From assembly GCA_029263315.1 (NCBI GenBank), contig JAJCXR010000024.1, positions 60,526-124,525 of the forward strand: a stretch of DNA of 64,000 nt, given 5' to 3'. This DNA comes from Acidobacteriota bacterium. Its GTDB lineage: Bacteria > Acidobacteriota > Thermoanaerobaculia > Multivoradales > J023. Shown one piece after another: positions 31,897 through 39,000 of the stretch (the first letter of the stretch is position 1; each line of letters opens with the position of its first letter). Both the position numbers and the translations under genes were made by a program. The notes beneath the pieces are model-generated. The model saw nothing but the letters and a program-made list of their open reading frames with translations. It ran no database searches and had not been told where the DNA came from.

Positions 31897-34355
31897 AAGC
31901 CGTCGCCGGACTGCCCGCCGTCGCCGGGGAGTTGGTTCTCTTCCAGGGTCGCCCCCTCGATCATGATTTTGACCATCTGGTTGTAGACCTGGCTCCAGGC
32001 CAGGCGCAGATCGACGGTGAAGGCTTCCCCGAGCAGTTGGCGGAAGGTTTCGAGGATCGCCTGCTCGACGGAATCGTAGTGCTGCAGGCGGACGCCGTAG
32101 CCGCGATGCCGGTCGCCCAATTCCTCGGCTACGGAGCGGATGCCCTCCAGCTGATGCAGGTTGTCCACCAGGGTGATCAGCATGGTCATCAACTTCTCCC
32201 CCTGCACCTCCATGTCGAGACCATCGAACAGGGCCTGGGCGCTGGGGTCGATCTCGAAAAGCAGACGATAGAAGAGCTCCGACGCCTCTTGGGGAGACTG
32301 GCGTACGATAAGAAACATCTCCTGCACCATGACGACGGCGTTGGGGGTGACAAAATCGATGATCTCGTAGCCATTGGTTTCGCGTCCTTCGGGCCCTTGC
32401 TCGTGGATCACTTGGCCGGTTCTGATCTCCCCCTCGATGACGTTGACCAGATCCTCGGTGGCCAGAATGGGCCCCACTTCGCTCCGTTTGAGAGAACCCA
32501 GCCAGGCGGCCATGCCGGTGGCGTTGCCGATGGTGGTGGTGTGCATCAGCGACGGATGGCCGACGTGGCCGACGATCACTCGCCCGAAGTGCAGGCCGAC
32601 GCCGAAGCGGAACTCGGCGTTGAAATGGCTGCGCAGGTAGCGATTGAAATCCTTCATGCGGGCGATCATGTTGAGCCCGGCCCGCACCGCCTTGCCGCAT
32701 TTCTCCTGGGCGCTTCCCCCCTGATGACCGAAGTGGGCGACCAAACCTTCCCCCAGGTAGCGCTCGATGGTGCCGCCCTCGGCGATCACCGGCTCACCGA
32801 TTTGCAAGAAGTAGCGGTTGAGGATGTGCACGATGTCGTAGGGTTCCGCCCGGCGTAGGAAATCGGCAAAATTCTGGATGCCGCAGACCAGCATCGCCAA
32901 GGCCGCCTCCCTGGGGGGCGCCGCCTGGGTCTCGAAATGCAGCAGGCCGAAGTCTTCGGCGTCGCGGATCAGCCGGTGAACGCCGACATCGCCGAGGATC
33001 CTCGCCTGACAAGCCAATCGGATGTCGTCGCCCCAGCCCAGCCGGGCCGCCAGCTTTTTTTCAGGCTGAGTACGGGGGGTCAGACCACTGGGTCCGGAGA
33101 CGACCCGCACGCGGCAGGTCGAGCAGCGGGCCGTGCCGCCGCATTCATGGAAGACATTGACGTTGTTCTCGATGGCCAGTTGCAACAGGGATCGGTCGCC
33201 GGGTTGTTGCACCTCCAACAGGCGCTCACCGCCGCCGGGCTCATTGACGAAGGTGATGCGTGCCCTCTCCACATCCGGGCTGAGGAAGATGCCACTCACT
33301 GAGCCCGGTTCCGAGATGGTGCTCGAAATGGGGCTGACGGCGGTGCTGGCGGTGGCCACCAAACCCTGATTGAGGTCCCCCATCAGTTGGTGGATGCTGC
33401 TTCCGGGGCCGGCGATTTCCGTCATCTCCAGGGTGGCGATGGCCTGGCTTTCCGAGGCTTGACCCCCCGCCACCTTGCGGACCCAGGCCAAGGCTTGGCG
33501 CATCTCAGCGCCGTCGGGAAAGCGCTCTTCCGCTTTCTTGGCCATGGCCTTGCGGATGACCAGCTCCAGGACCTTGGGCAAGGTCGAATCGATGGTGCGG
33601 ATGGGCTCGGGATTGCGTTCCAAGACTTGGAACATGGCCGAGTGCACGGAATCGGCGGGGAAGGCCCGGCGGTTGGTGAAAATCTCGTAGTAGATGCAGC
33701 CGAGGGAGAAAATATCGGAGCGCACGTCGACGGCATGACCGCGCACCTGCTCTGGGGACATGTACTGCGGTGTCCCCTCGATCCATCCGACCGGCCCCTG
33801 TTGCCTGCCCAGGGTCCTGGCCAAGCCAAAATCGAGAATCTTGCATTGACCGTCCGGGGCGAGGTGAATGTTGCCCGGTTTGAGGTCCCGGTGCACTAGG
33901 CCTTGGCTGTGGGCGAAGGCCACGCCGTCGGCGATTTGCTCGGCCAGCTCCAGCTTGATCTCGAAATTGGTCAAGGTGCGGCGGCGGATGATGGCCGCCA
34001 GATCGCTCCCTTCGAGCAACTCCATGACCAAATATAGCTCGCCCTCGATGTCTCCGAAATCGAATACTGTGACAATGCGAGGGTGGTTGAGCCGGGCGGC
34101 GTTGCGGGCCTCTTCCTGGAAGCGGGCCAGGAGATCCTCTTCGCTCTTGTCCGAGGGCCGCCGGGCGATGGTCTTGAGGGCCACGAAGCGATCCAGGTCG
34201 GGATCGTGCGCCTTGTAGACGGTACCCATGGAACCGCGTCCCACCAGGCTGAGAATCCTGTATTTGCCGATGAGATCGGGCAGCGGGAGTTGCTTCGCCG
34301 CTGACGCTTGTGCCAGGGCTTGGCTGGCGTTCCCTTCCGTCGGTTTTCCTGGCAT
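31869..34355 (-). CDS. Ser/Thr kinase - [2Fe-2S] ferredoxin - cyclase-like - globin fusion protein
   Basis: This 828-residue protein joins four folds. Residues ~31-290 are a Hanks kinase with GRGSMG (39-44), Lys61, HRDLKPGN (155-162), DFG (175-177) and SPE (200-202). Residues ~365-460 are an adrenodoxin-like ferredoxin with Cys405, 411, 414 and 449 (CX5CX2CX34C). Residues ~482-668 resemble a class III nucleotide cyclase, but it looks catalytically degenerate. The first metal Asp is Gly492, the second is Glu536, and the usual GDxVNxAAR is GNATGMAAW. Residues ~672-800 are a globin aligning with flavohaemoglobin, with distal Gln718 and proximal His750. No transmembrane helix is seen. AGAGGAG precedes the ATG. 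A cytoplasmic kinase gated by gas ligand and/or redox state is the natural inference. Confidence 0.88.
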   Translation of the reverse strand: MPGKPTEGNASQALAQASAAKQLPLPDLIGKYRILSLVGRGSMGTVYKAHDPDLDRFVALKTIARRPSDKSEEDLLARFQEEARNAARLNHPRIVTVFDFGDIEGELYLVMELLEGSDLAAIIRRRTLTNFEIKLELAEQIADGVAFAHSQGLVHRDLKPGNIHLAPDGQCKILDFGLARTLGRQQGPVGWIEGTPQYMSPEQVRGHAVDVRSDIFSLGCIYYEIFTNRRAFPADSVHSAMFQVLERNPEPIRTIDSTLPKVLELVIRKAMAKKAEERFPDGAEMRQALAWVRKVAGGQASESQAIATLEMTEIAGPGSSIHQLMGDLNQGLVATASTAVSPISSTISEPGSVSGIFLSPDVERARITFVNEPGGGERLLEVQQPGDRSLLQLAIENNVNVFHECGGTARCSTCRVRVVSGPSGLTPRTQPEKKLAARLGWGDDIRLACQARILGDVGVHRLIRDAEDFGLLHFETQAAPPREAALAMLVCGIQNFADFLRRAEPYDIVHILNRYFLQIGEPVIAEGGTIERYLGEGLVAHFGHQGGSAQEKCGKAVRAGLNMIARMKDFNRYLRSHFNAEFRFGVGLHFGRVIVGHVGHPSLMHTTTIGNATGMAAWLGSLKRSEVGPILATEDLVNVIEGEIRTGQVIHEQGPEGRETNGYEIIDFVTPNAVVMVQEMFLIVRQSPQEASELFYRLLFEIDPSAQALFDGLDMEVQGEKLMTMLITLVDNLHQLEGIRSVAEELGDRHRGYGVRLQHYDSVEQAILETFRQLLGEAFTVDLRLAWSQVYNQMVKIMIEGATLEENQLPGDGGQSGDGFYGTSADGI

Positions 34356-34721
34356 GACCGCTCCTCTCGACTCTTCGACATGGCCCCGAGCTGGCGTTCC
34401 AGCGTCCGGCCGGGATGTGGCGTCGTCGAGTACTTTGTACGTGGCTCTTTACCGAAGTCAGCTCTTTGCGATCCTATTCTATGTGCTTTTCAACTCGGCG
34501 GGTTGACTTGCTCTTCTTTCCTCTTGGGTTTTCGCCTGGGCTGCCGATCGCCGCGGATTCTGAGGCCCCGGAGACCACGGTTTCTGACATTTGCAAAAGT
34601 GGTCGCCTCAGACGACGGCCGATCCACCGGCCGTGGGACCTGGCGTTGACCCCACCGGGCTGATAAGTTGCCACCACTTCACGAAGTCCGACCCGAGCCA
34701 AGGCTCGAGATGGGGAGCGCA
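34356..34721. other. Divergent intergenic region
   Basis: No gene is supported. The stretch separates the divergently transcribed globin kinase and MFS genes and should contain both promoters, but no clear -35/-10 pair, operator palindrome or repeat was recognised. Confidence 0.5.
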
Positions 34722-36020
34722 ATGCAAGAAGCCGCGGTGCCCGGTCAGCGCAAGAGTGTCGTTGCTTGGTGTTTCTATGACTGGGCCAACTCAGCCTTCA
34801 CCACCCTGGTGGTGACGTTCATCTACGCCACCTACTTCAGCAAGACGTTCGCTGAAAACGAGGCCATCGGGACGGCCCTATGGTCGCGCGGGGTGGTGGT
34901 CTCGTCGGTCTTCATCGCCCTGTTGTCGCCGCTTCTCGGCGCGGCGGCGGACCGCGATGGCATGCGGCGGCGCTATTTGATGATCGCCACCCTGGTGTGT
35001 GCGGTGGCGACCACCCTGCTGACCTTCGTTTCCCCCAATCAATCCGGAGCGGTCTGGATTGCCTTGACGCTCTTTGTAGTCGGCAACGTCGCCTTCGAAG
35101 TGGGCATGGTGTTCTACAACGCTTTCCTGCCCAGCTTGTCCACGCCGCAGCGTATCGGCCGCATTTCCGGCTACGGCTGGGCCATGGGTTACGCCGGCGG
35201 TCTGGTCTGCATGGTGGTGGCCTTGCTCGGTTTTGTCGGTTTGGGTGATGCCGAGCCCTGGTTTGCCCTCAGTCAGGTGGACGGCTTCCACATCCGCGCC
35301 ACCAATTTGCTGGTGGCGGGCTGGTTCCTGGTCTTCAGCTTGCCGTTTTTCCTGTGGGTGAAGGAAGACAAGGTGCCGGGTCAGGGCGTCGGCCTCGATC
35401 TGCGCGGAGCCATCGAGGATCTCAAGGAAACGGTGGTCAATATCCGCCGCTATAGGGAAGTGATGAAGTTCCTGCTGGCGCGGCTGATCTACAACGATGG
35501 TTTGATCACCATCTTCGCATTCGGCGGCATCTATGCGGCGGGCACCTTCGGCATGCCCCAGGACGAGATCATCCTCTTCGGCATCGTGCTCAATGTGGCG
35601 GCGGGTTTCGGGGCTTGGATTTTCGGCTACTTCGATGATCGCCTGGGGGGCAAGGCGACGGTCATGGTGAGCATCGTGATGTTGATCGGCTCGTCGAGCC
35701 TGGCGGTGATGGCACCGGACAAGACCTGGTTCTGGATCGCTGGTATCGTCACCGGCATCGTCGCCGGTCCCAATCAGTCGGCCAGCCGTTCGCTGATGGG
35801 GCGCTTTGTACCCGATCGTCACAAGACGGAGTTTTTTGGTTTCTTTGCTTTCTCCGGTAAGGCGTCCGCTTTTCTCGGGCCCTTGCTGCTCGGCATTTTC
35901 AGCGCCTCCCACGGCCAGCGTGCCGGCGTCGCCACGGTGATCGGCTTCTTCGTCATCGGCGGCATCTTGCTGATGATGGTGAACGAAAGAGAGGGCATCG
36001 CTAGGGCGTCGGAGGTTTGA
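34722..36020 (+). CDS. MFS transporter of the UMF1/Atg22-like family
   Basis: This 432-residue protein has about 12 membrane helices. It begins with SVVAWCFYDWANSAFTTLVV, the signature of the Atg22/UMF1 branch of the major facilitator superfamily. A DRDGMRRR loop between helices 2 and 3 and a central amphipathic segment (LREAIEDLKETV-like, ~225-250) are visible. Relatives in yeast export amino acids from the vacuole; bacterial members are largely uncharacterised. ATG 34722 follows GGGGAGCGCA; ATGs further upstream are less well placed. It overlaps the end of the giant kinase gene by 20 bp tail-to-tail. Confidence 0.88.
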   Translation: MQEAAVPGQRKSVVAWCFYDWANSAFTTLVVTFIYATYFSKTFAENEAIGTALWSRGVVVSSVFIALLSPLLGAAADRDGMRRRYLMIATLVCAVATTLLTFVSPNQSGAVWIALTLFVVGNVAFEVGMVFYNAFLPSLSTPQRIGRISGYGWAMGYAGGLVCMVVALLGFVGLGDAEPWFALSQVDGFHIRATNLLVAGWFLVFSLPFFLWVKEDKVPGQGVGLDLRGAIEDLKETVVNIRRYREVMKFLLARLIYNDGLITIFAFGGIYAAGTFGMPQDEIILFGIVLNVAAGFGAWIFGYFDDRLGGKATVMVSIVMLIGSSSLAVMAPDKTWFWIAGIVTGIVAGPNQSASRSLMGRFVPDRHKTEFFGFFAFSGKASAFLGPLLLGIFSASHGQRAGVATVIGFFVIGGILLMMVNEREGIARASEV

Positions 36021-39000
36021 GCTCGGGTTCCAGATAGAGCTCCTCGTAGTGCACCTCAGGCATGTGCAGAGCAAAGCGGAAACCGCGCACTCGAGGGGCG
36101 AGAAAACGGACCATTTGTTCGTGAAACAGAGGAATGATCAGCGCCTCTCGAAGCAGCAATTGCTCCACTTGGTGGTAGAGCTGGTGGCGCACTCGAGGGT
36201 CGGTTTCGCGCCGTCCTTCGAGCAGGAGGCGGTCGATGTCCAGGTTCTGGAAATAATCGGTCAAGACGCCTTCCTCAGAGTGCAGCAGGCGACCCAAGAA
36301 TCCATCCGTATCGGGATAGTCCGCGACCCAGCGAAAGGCCAGGAGATCGGCATCCTTCGCCACCTCGGGTCCCGGCGGCAAGGGACGGGATTCGATGTCC
36401 CAGCCGCGGTGCAGGAGTCGTTGGCAAAGCTGTTCCCATAGTCCTCGATAGGGTCCGAGAAAAGCTGGCAGAATCGTCGCTTGAAGGCTCAGCAGGGTCT
36501 GGCGGTGGGTAGTGCCGTGGGTCGGTCGAGGGATCTCCTCATGGCCCAGCAAGCCGGGCGGGATGAGGCCGTTGGCGGCCACCGCCAAGCCACTCGCCAC
36601 GCCTGGCAAAGATTCTTCGATCTCCAAGCTGGCGGCGAATCGCTGACGCATCTCCAGGTCTCGGAAGGGCCCTTGGCGGGTGTTCAGCACCAGGAAGTAG
36701 GTCGCCAAGCGCGGCGACTCATGGTAGGTGACGGCCAGCTCCGCATCCCGCCGTAGGGCCTCCATTTGGTGGGGGATGAGATCAGAAACCATCGACAGTC
36801 GACCGCCACGGAAGGCTTCATAGGCATCGTCCGAAGACATGCCGAAGCAGAAGGTCAGGTGCTCGCTGCGCGGCAGCTCCGGTCGCCAGTAATCAGGATG
36901 GCGGCTCATGACCAGATGGCTATCGGTGAGCTCGACGACGCGGAAGGGCCCGGTGCCCAAACAACCCCGCTTCCACGACGCATCGAAGGTTTCACAGCCT
37001 TCGGCGACAATGGCGGCCGAGGGAAAGGCCAGCAGCGTGGTGTAGATGGCGATCGGCTCCACCAGCTCGAGCACCAGCTGGGACGGTGAAATGATGTGCA
37101 GTCCTTTTAGGGTCTCCGCCCGGCCGTCGCGGAGCTCACGGGCACCGCGGATGGGGAGCAAGGGGAAGGGCAGACGCCCGGGATAGGATTTGAGGGCCCG
37201 CTCGAAGGAGTAGCGGACATCGCGGCTGGTCAGATGGCGCCCATCATGGAAGCGGACTTGGGGTCGCAAGAAGATGCGGTAACGCCGTCCTCCGTCCTCC
37301 GACTCCACCCGTTCCGCCAGCCAGGGGAGGATGCGCGCCCCCTCTTCAATGCGGGTCAGGGTCTCAAAGACGTTGGGGGTGACCTCCACCGACTCGAGGA
37401 ATCGGCCTTGCAACGGATCGAGGTTGGCCAGCTTGCCCTGCATGGGGATGCGCAGCCCGTCGCTGGCCGCCAGGGAGTTGGTTTCAAGGATCGCCTTGGG
37501 CTCGGCTTGGCCTCGTTCCTTGGATTGAAGCGCAATGCTGGTGTAGCTCACATAGGGCGGGGTATTGCGCAACTGCAACCCGAGCACCCGAGGACCGGCC
37601 AGGCGATAGTCGATGTCGTGGAACAGCGGCACCACCACATGCTCCGATTGCAAGTGATCCTCGATGCGGTGGTAGCGCTCGATGCGGCGGTCGGTCTCGG
37701 GTTCTTGGCGAGCCTCTTCCAACAGTTGGGTGCCGGTCTCGGAGGTATAAAAACTAGCGAAGCGGCCCCCTTGCGGATGGAAGAAGCCATAGGTGAAGTT
37801 GTCGGGGTCTTCGTAGTCGGCATTCCAACGCACCAAGCTGGCATCGATGCCGTCGCCGTGACGATAGGCCAGGCGGTAGCCTTCCATGTCCGGCAAGTCG
37901 CACTCCACCTCGAAACCGAGACGCTGCCAACGCTCGACGATGGCGTCGAGCAGCGGCCGATAGCGTTCGCCGATGACCGGGTGCACCAGGCATCGCAAGG
38001 TCGCGCCGCAGAACCCCTTCGCTTTGACCAGGGCCCGCAGCTCGTCGAAGCTGGCAACCGGGCGGCGCCGTCCGGCATCGTGGCCGAGCACCCCGGGAGG
38101 GATGAGCGATACCGCCGGCTGGGCGCTTCGGCCGAGGCTTCGCCACACCAGGTCCTGGGCATGGAGGGCGGCACCGGCGAGGCGCCGCAGCTCCGCATGG
38201 CAGCTGTTAGGACCGGCCATGTTCCAGAGCACGAAGTAGCTGTTCTTTTTGACGGTCTCAGTGCGTCTGCCGCGAAAGCGTGGGTCCCTCAACACTTGCT
38301 CGAGATCCTGCAAGGAAAGATCACGCCCGATGTCGAGACGATTGTGCAGCAACGCGTCCCGAATCCACTCCGAGGACTTTGCCAGATGAAAGGTGACGCC
38401 GTCGAGGTGCGGTGACCTCGGACCTTGTAACTGGGGATTTCTCGCCAGACGCAGGGACTCGGGAGTCTGGTCGGCGATGATGAAGGGGCCGGTGCCCAGG
38501 CGACCGGCGGTCAGCCTGTTGGTACTGGGACCGCTGGGAGCTTTGCTGATCGCCGTATTACGGTCGGTGAGCAGGGAAGGAAACATCGGTAGGGCGGCTT
38601 CGAGATGGAAGGCGATACGGTGCGCGTCGAGCACCTCAATGGCCGGCTCACCGCGGTCCACGGAGAGGGCTTTGAAGGCGGCGACGGGGCTTTCCGGTTG
38701 GCTTGCGATGGCCTCGATGAAGGAGCTCCGGACCACTTCGGCGGTCAGCGGGCTGCCGTCGGAGAAGTAGACGTCCTGGCGCAGCTCGAAGACGAAGCGG
38801 CGGGCCTGATCGAGGCTCTGCCATGCTTCGGCCAAACCCCGCACTAGATTGCCGTCGGCGTCACAGGCCAGCAAGGTTTCGAAGATGGTGCTCGCCACCT
38901 CCGCTTCTTCGTCGGTCACCAGTTGACCCGGTTGCAGGGAATGCAGCGACACCGGCAGGGCGGTGATCAACTCGCCGCCCCGCGGCGTCGGCGGTTGGGC

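Noticed and set aside
31932..32858. Plus-strand 308-codon open frame
   Set aside because: Lies antisense within the globin/cyclase part of the kinase gene and encodes no known fold.
34878..36074. Minus-strand 398-codon open frame
   Set aside because: Antisense to the MFS transporter; its Gln/His/Asp-rich sequence has no domain.
37234..38415. Plus-strand 393-codon open frame
   Set aside because: Mirror frame of the SBP_5 region of the giant kinase.
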